Program-made: the position numbers and the translations under genes
The notes under the pieces: model-generated
Databases searched by the model: none
Seen by the model: only the letters and a program-made list of their open reading frames with translations
Told to the model about the DNA's origin: nothing
NCBI GenBank assembly: GCA_948474755.1
Contig: CAOLHI010000058.1
Span: forward strand, 806,001-870,000
Source: Ctenosaura bakeri
Lineage: Eukaryota > Chordata > Lepidosauria > Squamata > Iguanidae
DNA length: 64,000 bases
Direction: 5' to 3'
Shown: positions 55,796 to 64,000 of the stretch, piece by piece
Layout: every line of letters begins with the position of its first letter
Position numbering within the stretch: the first letter of the stretch is position 1

Positions 55796-57081
55796 GGCGG
55801 GTCTATTCTAACTGGGACAAACCAAACACTTTAGGGAGTTAAAGCTCTGAATTCCCCCAACTGAGAAAATGATGACTGACTGTAACTTTTTAACAGCTGG
55901 ACCACGCAAATAAGAAAATAAAGTACATGATTATAGAGCGGTGAGTTAACTGAATTTGGCCTAATTTGAAACCACCTCCTATGATTCTCTGCACTCACCA
56001 ACTCACTTTGAACCCTGGATCAGATGGCAAGCTCCTTATTAGGCCAACAGCATAACACATAACTGTTACACGTGTGTGCAGAAACAAAACCTACCAATCC
56101 AGAATGACATGACATACATTAAAAACACAAATGCAGATCTTCGAAGCAGAATATACTTTGGCATTCCAAATGAGCTAATATCATTACACTGAAACTGATA
56201 AATCCTAAGAAATGGAAAGCATGACTTTTGTGGAATTAACCTTTTGTTATGCTGAATTAGCTATATCATCCATCACTGAAGTAGTACTGTAGGTAGCACT
56301 ATTCAACTGAAACAGAATATCTACTTTGCTCTCTCTTTCTCTCTCTTACATACATAGAGTCTTCTTAAATCAAATTAATGTCCCATACATTTGAAACTTA
56401 ATGTATTTAAGAAATGTAAGTATAAAACCAGCTACTTATAAAAAGTTACTTGGTAGCAAAAATATTATTAATTAGATATGTATGCATGTTTTGTCTGCAA
56501 ACATGTACAAACACAGAGACACATTTTTCTTGTGGGTTATACCAAAGTGATGTCTTTTCACTATCATAAAGTTATTTGATCCAGTGCAGGATTTCCGCCT
56601 CTCACTCTAGTGGATCAGGGAGTGAGACAATTTTTAGCCTTCTTTCTTGTCATCTTGTGAGCCACTTCTTACATTGTTCCATGGTACCCTAATTTTGTGT
56701 TATGCAGGAAGGGGACATTTAAAGTCACTTCTCTCTCCTTTCTGTTGATGGAAATTTCAGCTGTACTAAAGAACTTTGCAACAACAAAGGAGGACTAATT
56801 GTACAAAACCACCACCCCTTTCCCTAGCTCATGTACACAAAAGACAAAGTACCCATTTTTATGTAGATTAGAACAAAGACTTCAGGTCATCATACTCGGT
56901 GAAATCTTGCTACCATGATGAACTTTGAACTTTGACTGAGAGAAGGGTCTGCCCAGTCCATGTTCAGGAACAGAGTAGGGTCTACTAAATAACACAGGGA
57001 GGATAAGTCTTACTGCTCCTAGGAAGAGGTAATCTAGGATGTGCTTGTGATTATGATTATCATCTTTTCCTGCAGGGGAGA
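55796..57081. other. Intergenic; short (CT)n at 56328-56347
   Basis: No recognised gene or transposon. Confidence 0.45.
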
Positions 57082-57085
57082 ACAT

Positions 57086-57987
57086 TGTTACCCTGTTTAC
57101 TGGGGGTCCCAGGAGGGACATCTATATGCACTCTCAATTAACTAAGTTTGGGGAAATTAGCTAGAGCACAAGTTAGCAATGCGAGAGGCAGGGCAACACA
57201 GCGGAATCTTTTACCCAATGTCTACGGGGTCAGGTCAAGTCAAGAAGCAAACTGGAGTTTAAGAATAATTGAGATTTTATTAAATACACACAGTGTATGC
57301 AACACACTCACACAAGAACTATGGAAAGTAAAGGTTGGAGTGGTATAAAGGGATTTTTCAGAGGGGTTGTTGAATTTGGTGATACGAAACCTGTCCTGAA
57401 GCCTGGAAGAATAGAGAGCGATGCTGGGGTTCGATGTGGCTCAGAACGTGGAGCTGAGGGGAAGCTCGTCAAGCAAAGTGGCAGCAAGGCAGTCTGGAAC
57501 TCGGGAGCGATCCGAGGAAGATCTCAGAATCAGGGGTTTTTATAGGGAGAAATATAACTGCAGGCTATTCCATACTTGTGGAAAACAATGAGTTTCAGGT
57601 GCGGGACAAAGCTTTGGAAAGGTCAAAATTTAGCATGATTGAGTTAGGTCCAAATTGACAAAAAGGTAGACAGTATGCAAACGCAGAGTGCTTGGCAGTT
57701 GAGGATTCAGCTTGCCAAGTTGCCTGCTCGGGGCAGGGAGTCCTTTGTAAACAGCATGCATACATAATGAGGGTGTTTGCAGAGAGGTCTCCTAAAGCGG
57801 TGATCTGGCTATTTCCGGCCTGCCTGTATTGTTTTGGGATATTGCAGCGTTTGATAGCCGAGCCTAGTTCTGTGCTAGTTCTGGGGGCCTCTCAAACATG
57901 TGGAGGGGGTGGTGGAAGAGAACCAAATTATTGATATCAAAATGATATCTTTATGCTATCTCCAAGGAGGCCTAACCTGCAGTAACA
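57086..57987 (-). mobile_element. Solo LTR, family LTR-A, copy 5
   Basis: The + strand reads TGTTACCCTG...AGTAACA with a perfect duplication ACAT at 57082-57085 and 57988-57991. It has inverted polyadenylation signal TTTATT at 57276-57281, an inverted TATA-like element at about 57537 and the palindrome at 57931-57949. It is highly similar to 5026-5926 over its full length. No internal sequence is attached. Confidence 0.95.
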
Positions 57988-58081
57988 ACATACAATTTAA
58001 TTAATTTTCTTCCCACTTTGAGAATGTCCTCAAAATTTGTGTACTGTTCAAAGATGTTCTCACAGGAAGAAAGTTTCCTCA

Positions 58082-58118
<37 letters not shown>
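58082..58118 (+). repeat. (CA)n(GA)n compound microsatellite
   Basis: CA run 58082-58096 followed directly by a GA run to 58118. Confidence 0.93.
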
Positions 58119-58197
58119 ATTTTCCTGCCCCCAACACTGCCATGTAGTGTCTTGGCAGAGGGTGGAGGGAAAGTCAATATTTTTATCCAGCTATATT

Positions 58198-58416
58198 CCA
58201 TCTGTTGTTGTATGCCTTGAAGTCATTTCTGATTTATAGGGACCGTTAGGCAAACATATCATGTAGTCTTCTTTGCAAGATTCATTCAGAAGGGGGCTTG
58301 TCTTTGTTTTCCTTTGAGGCTGAGAGAATGTGAATTGCTCAAGGTCACCAGTGGGTATCCATTGCTGAACAGGAATTTGAACCCTGGTCTCCAGAGTTGA
58401 AGCCCAACTGTTCCTC
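58198..58416 (-). mobile_element. tRNA-derived SINE, Sauria type, antisense
   Basis: 'gttgttgtatgccttgaagt', 'catttctgatttatagggac', 'tgctcaaggtcaccagtggg' and 'ttgaaccctggtctccagag' are the complementary SINE blocks in the expected order. Confidence 0.9.
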
Positions 58417-58798
58417 CAAAAGGTGGGTGACCTTGAGGACCATCAGCAGTGCCAGCATCTTCTTTAAAAGGTGGGGAATTATAGCTCAAAGGAGGCATGT
58501 GAAAGGGAGGTAACCATAGCTATGTGTACTAGTACTAAGAGAAAAACACCAGTTGGATTTTTTTTTTAAAAAAAAAATGTTTTATTGAGGGAATTCATAA
58601 ACACCGCAAGAAATCAAGCAGTCTTGTTATACAAGGCTATCAGAGGGAAAGAAGAGAAAGGTTGGATAGCAAAGAGATTTTGGGATGAAGTGGGTGACAA
58701 CTACTATTCCTGAAGCAGGAGATTGAGGCAAAGTATGGCTCAGACTGGTAGGGTCCAAGGGTAGTACAACTAGCAGGAATGTGGGGGCTCTTCTGCAG
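58417..58798. other. Intergenic; T/A homopolymer at 58557-58580
   Basis: No gene recognised. Confidence 0.4.
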
Positions 58799-58988
58799 CA
58801 TACCACATCAACATGCCTCCAAAATACCATGCCAAAGAACTAAGCCTTAAAGTATGATTTATATATGTTTTATGCCAATTTAACAACATACTGTACCACG
58901 GAGTGGGGGTATATGGCATGGTTACAGAATGCTCAGACCACACCAATCACACACCCACCACACCATACCACATCAACATGCCTCCAAA
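58799..58988 (+). repeat. Local direct repeats around 58844-58941
   Basis: An identical 25-bp word occurs at 58799-58823 and 58964-58988. Between them, 58844-58941 is closely similar to 60253-60350 (separate entry). The flanking CACC-rich stretch is of low complexity. Confidence 0.8.
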
Positions 58989-59208
58989 GTACTATGAGTT
59001 GCTGGGCGTGGAACCAGGGTTTAAATACGCTGTTTCCTTCCCTGAAGGATAATATGTTAATTGCTTTCTGGAAGAGCAAACAAAGGAGTCTGTAATGGGC
59101 TAATGGTCTTAACTTCAAGTGACAAAACATTGATGTAGGTCATGATAGTCCGTAATGTCTGAGCAGGTGAGGAAACAAAAGGGGAAGTTCTATGGGAAGA
59201 GGTTATAG

Positions 59209-60052
59209 TGTTACTTCCGTTATGGCACCCCTGGTGAGGACACCCAGATATCATTTTGATATCAAACAATTTGGCCTCAGCTGGACTGGCTCGCAGTTAC
59301 CTCACTCCACGTGTTTGCGAGTTCTCCGGACAAGCACGGACAGAGTGCGGCCGTTAATGGTTTTACATTCCATTCCTCTTTGTAGCCGGGAACTCAAACC
59401 TCGCCCGCAGCTTCAGGGAACTTCCCGCCGCAAACCTTACAATAGCCACACGGTTTTCAGTCAAGTTACTCTTTTATGTTGGGCCATCAGTGTCCCAGCC
59501 ATGCTATTGTCTTCAAATGCAAATCCAATCATGTTAAACTTGACCTTTCCAAATCCCTTGTCCAGCACTGAAACTCCTTTTGTTCTTACCTGGCTCGCCA
59601 TTGCCAGCAGGCACAAACTTCCCTATAAAAACCCCTCACGTTCAAACTGTCTTTGGATCACTTTGGACTGCCATCCCGCCTTGCTGCCGGTTGTCTAAGG
59701 GATTCCCCTCAGCGCCCCACGCTGAGCTTTCTCCCCCGGAACCCCTCTTCTCTCCAGGACTACGAGACAGGTCACATTGCCTTTCCTGAACAAACCTCCA
59801 TTTCTCTTTCCAAGTTAGTTTATGTTTTGTCTTTCGTGTTTCTTGCTTTTAATAAAATATTGCTTGTTGCTTTGAAACCTTGTCTAGCTGCTCTCTGACC
59901 CGCCACTGTATACATTGGGTTTAAAGATCCTTGCAAAGTTACCCTACCTCTTGCTAGCCAAAACAGTGTTCCAGCTAATTTCCCCCCCGTTTGATATTTT
60001 AATTGGCAACCTGGGTGCCCCTCATGGGACCCCCCCAATTCTCAGGGTAACA
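59209..60052 (+). mobile_element. Solo LTR, family LTR-A, CpG-rich subfamily, copy 6
   Basis: It starts TGTTACTTCCG and ends AGGGTAACA, with a perfect duplication ATAG at 59205-59208 and 60053-60056. The palindrome GATATCATTTTGATATCAA is at 59247-59265, the TATA box TATAAAA at about 59624 and AATAAA at 59851-59856. It retains far more CpG than the other copies ('ttcccgccgcaaac', 'gtgcggccgttaatgg', 'cctcgcccgcagc'), so it is either younger or from a separate subfamily. Open frames of 168, 81 and 69 codons cross it but are not retroviral genes. No internal sequence is attached. Confidence 0.96.
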
Positions 60053-60252
60053 ATAGGATGTTGATCATTGGTTGCTCCACCTTGCAGTTTTGTTAGCTAT
60101 TGTTCTCTAGCTTTGGGTAGTTGAGAGGATCGTCTCAAACCCATCAAACTGGGCTCTCTGGCTAATCCTCATAAACTTCTGACCTGGCTACGCTGAGGTC
60201 ATATGTCTTAGCACAAAACTTCCTGCCAGACTCCTTTTCCACATGGCTTTTA

Positions 60253-60350
60253 GCCTTAAGAGTACAATTTATATATTTTTGTGCCAACTAAACAATATAC
60301 TGTACCACAGAGCTGGGGTATATGGCATGGTTACAGAATGCTCAGACCAC
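60253..60350 (+). repeat. Second copy of the repeat at 58844-58941
   Basis: It shares 'accacagagctggggtatat' (with one gap) and the identical 'atggcatggttacagaatgc', 'tcagaccac' with 58844-58941. The direct copies are 1409 bp apart, or 561 bp without the LTR-A insertion and its duplicated ATAG. Confidence 0.85.
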
Positions 60351-60733
60351 TATAGCATACCAGCTCTCCTATTCTATTAGCTGCATCTTGTCAATGGTTT
60401 GGGGTGGTGAATGAAAAAGAGACTTGAGAATTTAGCTCATTAGAGTTTTGTAATACTCAAGGAGCCACTTTTTCATTTTTCCTCCTTTGAATAACTTAGT
60501 ATCTTTTCCATCCCTGCTTCATCCTACTGCAAACCTATTTATTATTTAGGGAAGTCTGCCATCTATGACTGAAGATGGTCCTGCAATTAATTGTTGGCCT
60601 TCTGTAATTAGTGTGTTTTCAAAACCACATGAAGCACAGGCACACAGTCCTAATTCCAAAGAGTATTTATGAGAAATCCAGTTTTACAGTCTCAGATCTG
60701 TGGCTCTGAAAGTTATAGATACACAATTTTTCT

Positions 60734-60736
<3 letters not shown>
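60351..60736. other. Intergenic, no recognisable feature
   Basis: Nothing identified. Confidence 0.4.

Positions 60737-60791
<55 letters not shown>
60737..60791 (+). repeat. (TC)n(AC)n compound microsatellite
   Basis: About 20 TC units followed by about 8 AC units, almost pure. Confidence 0.95.
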
Positions 60792-62020
60792 TCATGATCT
60801 ACACTCTTAAGTGGATAAGAGGATGTCCATCGGAATGCACATTCTATTCAGGACGCTATATCACAGAGAGATTTCAGCCTGACTCTGAATGTGCATCTGC
60901 TATACATTTGTGGTTCCTAATCCAACAAAAAATATGTATCAATAAACTTATTTCTATTGGTTGATCTCCGTAACCTGGGATATTCTGTTTCTTTAAAAAA
61001 TGTAGTGCTGTCTGTCCATATTGCATATTCATTTAGGAGTTCATTTTCTCCAGTGCAGATCTTGAAGGAACTCAGTGGTAGAATGTTTGATGCAAGGAAT
61101 TCATTTTTGGTTATTTAATTATGGATGCAAAGGCATTGTTAGGGGAAGAATATTTTGTGTCAGGCTTTTATATGATGACTAAAGGGTGGATTGTTCAAAT
61201 GCCTTTTAGAATAAATGCTTAATGAAATAAAACTTTCTTTTATATGTGGTGACAATCTGATTCTTCCTTTTCCTGTTCTTTTTTCACTGTCACTAACCAT
61301 TTTCCCTGTTTAATCTACATAATACATTGCTTAGGGTTTACGTCATTATGAACAGCCAGCATCAAAACTAACAACAAAGACCCTGTCTTCAGCTGTCAGA
61401 GATGTTTTCCTTCCATATTTTGCCATGGCCCTCATCTCTCTATGCTTTATTTAGTGGGTGAATTTTTGAATGTATTATATTTTTCTTCAGTTGATGTTTA
61501 TTGCCTCCTTATTGTGAGTCAGTAATTAAGGGAGAAACAACAAAGAGGTCTGAAAGACTAGGAGAATGAAAGACTTTTTTGAACTACAGTTTTGGGGACT
61601 GTAGCACCTTCTTCAGATATCTCATGCATCTGATGAAGTGGATTGCAAGAAGGCAATAGTTAAGAGGGGGACAGAATGATGGCCTTGTCTCTCTAAATGA
61701 GAATTCTGTCCTCCCAAATAAAATTTTCCTTCAATCCTCAAGTTTCTGCTATTTCCAAGAGTGTGATTGCTCCCCTTGTGAATGAAAATTGTTCATATTT
61801 GCTCTATTTACATTCCTTTGATAACTTGCACTTTGCCTGTCTGTTTTCTTTGGCTGCCTAATCTATATACGCCAATGCTTATCTGGATTGGTAAGGCACT
61901 GCATTGCTAAAAATTTTGGGAATGAAGAAAAAATTTATGGGGAGGGAGAACTTTTATTTCGGAGATAACATTCAGTTTGGCCCTGCCCTCCTTCATAGAA
62001 ACAATCCTGACCTCAGGGCA
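60792..62020. other. Intergenic; short repeat fragment at 61540-61660
   Basis: 'gacttttttgaactacagtt', 'tagcaccttcttcagatatc' and 'catgcatctgatgaagtgga' resemble a widespread reptilian repeat. The family cannot be fixed from one damaged copy. The rest is featureless. Confidence 0.4.
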
Positions 62021-62023
62021 TGA

Positions 62024-62190
62024 AAGCAGTAGCGTAGGGACATGGGAGCGGGGGGGGGTTTGCCCCCAGTGGCAAGGATTCTGGGGCATCCTGGTCCATA
62101 GCCACACCCCACACACAATGGCCACACCCCTTGTGCCATAGCCCCAATCCTTCCAACTCCCCCCCTACACACTCTCCAAGATCCACTACT
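62024..62190. repeat. Unclassified C-rich repeat, family D, copy 2
   Basis: 'agtagcgtagggacatggg', a G9 run, 'tttgcccccagtggcaagga', 'ctggggcatcctggtccata' and 'cacaatggccacaccccttg' repeat the order of 47879-48078. Confidence 0.7.
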
Positions 62191-62720
62191 GAATGAAAGT
62201 TTATGTCACATAAACACTGTTAGGTTTTAAGCTCTAATAGAATTTCTTTTGGCTGCATATAAAATACTAAGGTTATTCACTTGATGGTTTGCACATTCAC
62301 ACAACCACTGATGCTCAATATGTTATAATGCTTTACTAACAAGGGCGAAGAGTGCTGATACAATTGAATTTGGCCATATTTAGTGCCAGAACTTACTAAG
62401 TTCAATAATGGTTACTAGATCTGTTGTTACAAGAACAGCAAAATCAGTCTTAGTTTTACAGTGATTCCTCCCATGGCTGATCCAGGTTGGAAAGAAATTC
62501 GGACTGTATTCCCAATGGAGGTTTAGCACTATGAGGCCTCCCGTAGAACTTGGAGCAATCATGGGAGGAACTGCTATAAAATTGAGAGGGTGTTCACTGC
62601 CCTGCAGCAATTGATCCAGTAGTTGCCCATGAATGGTAACGGGTGCTATACATTTTAAAAGTTGGAAATTATGTAATAATACTGCTTTCATAGCCATCCT
62701 CTCCCCTGTGATTTAAGGAT
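62191..62720. other. Intergenic, no recognisable feature
   Basis: The 105-codon minus-strand frame at 62380-62697 has no recognisable domain. Confidence 0.4.
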
Positions 62721-62769
62721 GCATGACTAGCGGGGAGGAATCTATCACTTTCAGTTTCTCCCACTCTTC

Positions 62770-63560
62770 TCTTTCTCTTTTATTTAAAATAATATTTTTA
62801 TTAAAAGTGTTTTACATTCTCTACAATATAATGTCTGAGCATACTTGGGGAGAAAGAGAGGGAGAAAGAGAGAGAAACAAAAAAACTACAAAGAAAAGGA
62901 CATTTAAAGATAAAAAGGAAAAATACAATGCTTCCAACTTTCTTTACAGTGGTTATAGATCTTAGTATATAAAATCTTTCTTCTCCAATGAACTAATAGA
63001 TATTTCACACACTTCTTCTTGTAATTCAAACCTACTAATTATCAAAGCTTACAGTTATTGTATTATTTTCCTTTTTTCTGCCAAAAAAAAAAAAAAAGGC
63101 AATCATGGCTGCCCATTCTTTCAAAAATGTCTCCAAGATTTTTTTTTTGTCTGATTAAAGCAGTTAATATTTCTATTTTAGTTAAATCATTCATTTTTAA
63201 CTGCCAGTCCAATTTTGTTGTTATTAATTCACTCTTCAATTTCTGTGTATATATCAATCTCTTTTTTAATTTTCTTTTTTAAATACTTCCTCCAGTTCTT
63301 TTCACTCTGAACATGAAAAATTGTGAATTTTGGTAAAGTCTTAGGAAATATGAAATGAAATGAAATTCTGTATGCTGGCCAATTTCAATACGTCCATGTT
63401 TTTCCCCCATCATAATGGAGAGGAACATTTGTATCTTTTTGACATATAAGTATTAATATCGATGAGATTCTAGGAAAAGAAAAGTGGTAACATTATTTTA
63501 GACCATAGACAGTGTTGATATTTCAAATCAGACAGTTCTGGTTTGTCCAACACTCAAATT
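62770..63560 (-). mobile_element. LINE (L1-like) 3' UTR remnant, antisense (weak)
   Basis: An A/T-rich stretch starts 'tttatttaaaataatatttt' and 'tattaaaagtgttttacatt', reminiscent of an inverted poly-A tail and L1 3' UTR. It continues with T-rich sequence and short words such as 'aactgccagtccaattttgt'. No diagnostic coding block is visible. Confidence 0.3.
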
Positions 63561-63590
63561 ATTTCCATCCCAAATATAAAGTACTCTGTA

Positions 63591-63614
63591 TTTTTTATTT
63601 ATTTATTTATTTAC
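63591..63614 (+). repeat. (TTTA)n microsatellite
   Basis: A short run of five to six units. Confidence 0.9.
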
Positions 63615-63681
63615 AATCATAGACCAAAATAAAAACATCTGCAAGCCAGACTGAGAACTGGGACAATGCTTCCTGGAGTAG

Positions 63682-63984
63682 ATGATCAAACACTCAGCAA
63701 GAAGAGATATAGTAGCAATTGGAGATTTCAACTATCCTGATATTTGTTGGAAGTCAAACTCTGCCAAGAGTATCAAGTTCAACAGATTTCTTACCTGCAT
63801 TGCAGAGAATTTCATAGTGCAGAAAATGGAGGAGAGAACAAGATGGACAGCTGTTTTAGATCTGATCCTAATCACTAATGATAACCTCGTTAATGGGATA
63901 GAAGTGGCAGGATCCTTAGGTGGAAGTGACCATGGTCTCCTGGAGTTTATTATACAGTGGGAAGAGGGAGCCCAGCATTGTTAG
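63682..63984 (+). mobile_element. LINE ORF2 fragment: endonuclease domain, CR1-like
   Basis: An open frame of 100 codons encodes the C-terminal half of an apurinic/apyrimidinic-type endonuclease of a non-LTR retrotransposon. It shows the GDFN motif (GDFNYPDICW, residues about 13-22), a hydrophobic 'LDLILITND' stretch (about 61-69) and the SDH motif (about 82-84, GGSDHGLLEF), in the normal order and spacing for CR1-clade endonucleases. These hold the metal- and phosphate-binding Asp/Asn and the catalytic His. The domain nicks target DNA to prime reverse transcription. The frame lacks the N-terminal half upstream, and a stop follows at 63982-63984. The window then ends, so the reverse transcriptase may lie outside or be lost. 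It is most likely a dead fragment, because neither the start nor the rest of ORF2 is in frame. Confidence 0.85.
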
Positions 63985-64000
63985 ACATGAATTCTAGACT

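Noticed and set aside
59192..59698. 168-codon open frame in the CpG-rich LTR-A copy
   Set aside because: It lies within U3/R of an LTR, which is non-coding. GC-rich composition explains the lack of stops. No retroviral protein is recognisable.
57086..60052. LTRs at 57086 and 59209 as the two ends of one provirus
   Set aside because: They are in opposite orientation, have different target duplications (ACAT and ATAG), and belong to different subfamilies. The DNA between them contains a SINE and no retroviral genes.
1..64000. CRISPR array, bacterial operon or prophage
   Set aside because: There are no regularly spaced direct repeats with unique spacers and no dense coding. Base composition, SINEs, LINE tails and microsatellites show vertebrate nuclear DNA.

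Overview
This window looks like intergenic or deep intronic DNA from a squamate reptile, most likely a lizard and perhaps an iguanian. That judgement rests on repeat content. It has tRNA-derived SINEs of the Sauria type, CR1 and L2 LINE 3' ends, and short DNA transposons carrying the 'cctggggtttgtagtttactgag' kind of core that is abundant in iguanian genomes. It also has the palindromic 'pre-hAT-like' repeat with the 'agttgtagtccaaaacatc' signature. The species is an inference. I found no exon, promoter-CpG island, tRNA or other conventional gene. The only convincing protein-coding sequence is a piece of LINE endonuclease at the right edge (about 63682-63984).

The main structure is a dense population of LTR insertions. 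Six solo LTRs of one family (called LTR-A here) lie at 5026-5926(-), 9917-10726(-), 28609-29488(+), 54312-55221(+), 57086-57987(-) and 59209-60052(+). Each begins TGTTA and ends TAACA or TTACA on its own strand. Each is flanked by a perfect and different 4-bp target duplication: ATGA, CAAC, AGCC, CTGC, ACAT and ATAG. None has internal retroviral sequence beside it, so all appear to be products of LTR-LTR recombination. Two further, related LTR-like elements (LTR-B) lie at about 678-1660 and about 24484-25470.

Several insertions are nested, which gives a relative order of events. LTR-B at 678 splits a small DNA transposon. LTR-A at 54312 splits a CR1 3' end. LTR-A at 28609 splits an otherwise unrecognised repeat ('family C'), whose second copy lies at 4455-5025 directly beside another LTR-A. 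A 906-bp non-autonomous hAT element (2375-3280) has a perfect 8-bp target duplication and carries an internal minisatellite of about 90 bp period.

The rest is made of Harbinger-like MITEs (TIR GGCCCTTTCTGCA, TAA target duplications), SINEs, LINE tails, microsatellites and long AT-rich stretches without recognisable features. A few non-repetitive stretches (about 17700-18080, 20790-20940, 36420-36740, 38530-38700) have the homeodomain-motif-rich look of conserved non-coding elements, but conservation cannot be judged from one sequence. I see no evidence of a novel gene system. The notable material is the transposon archaeology.
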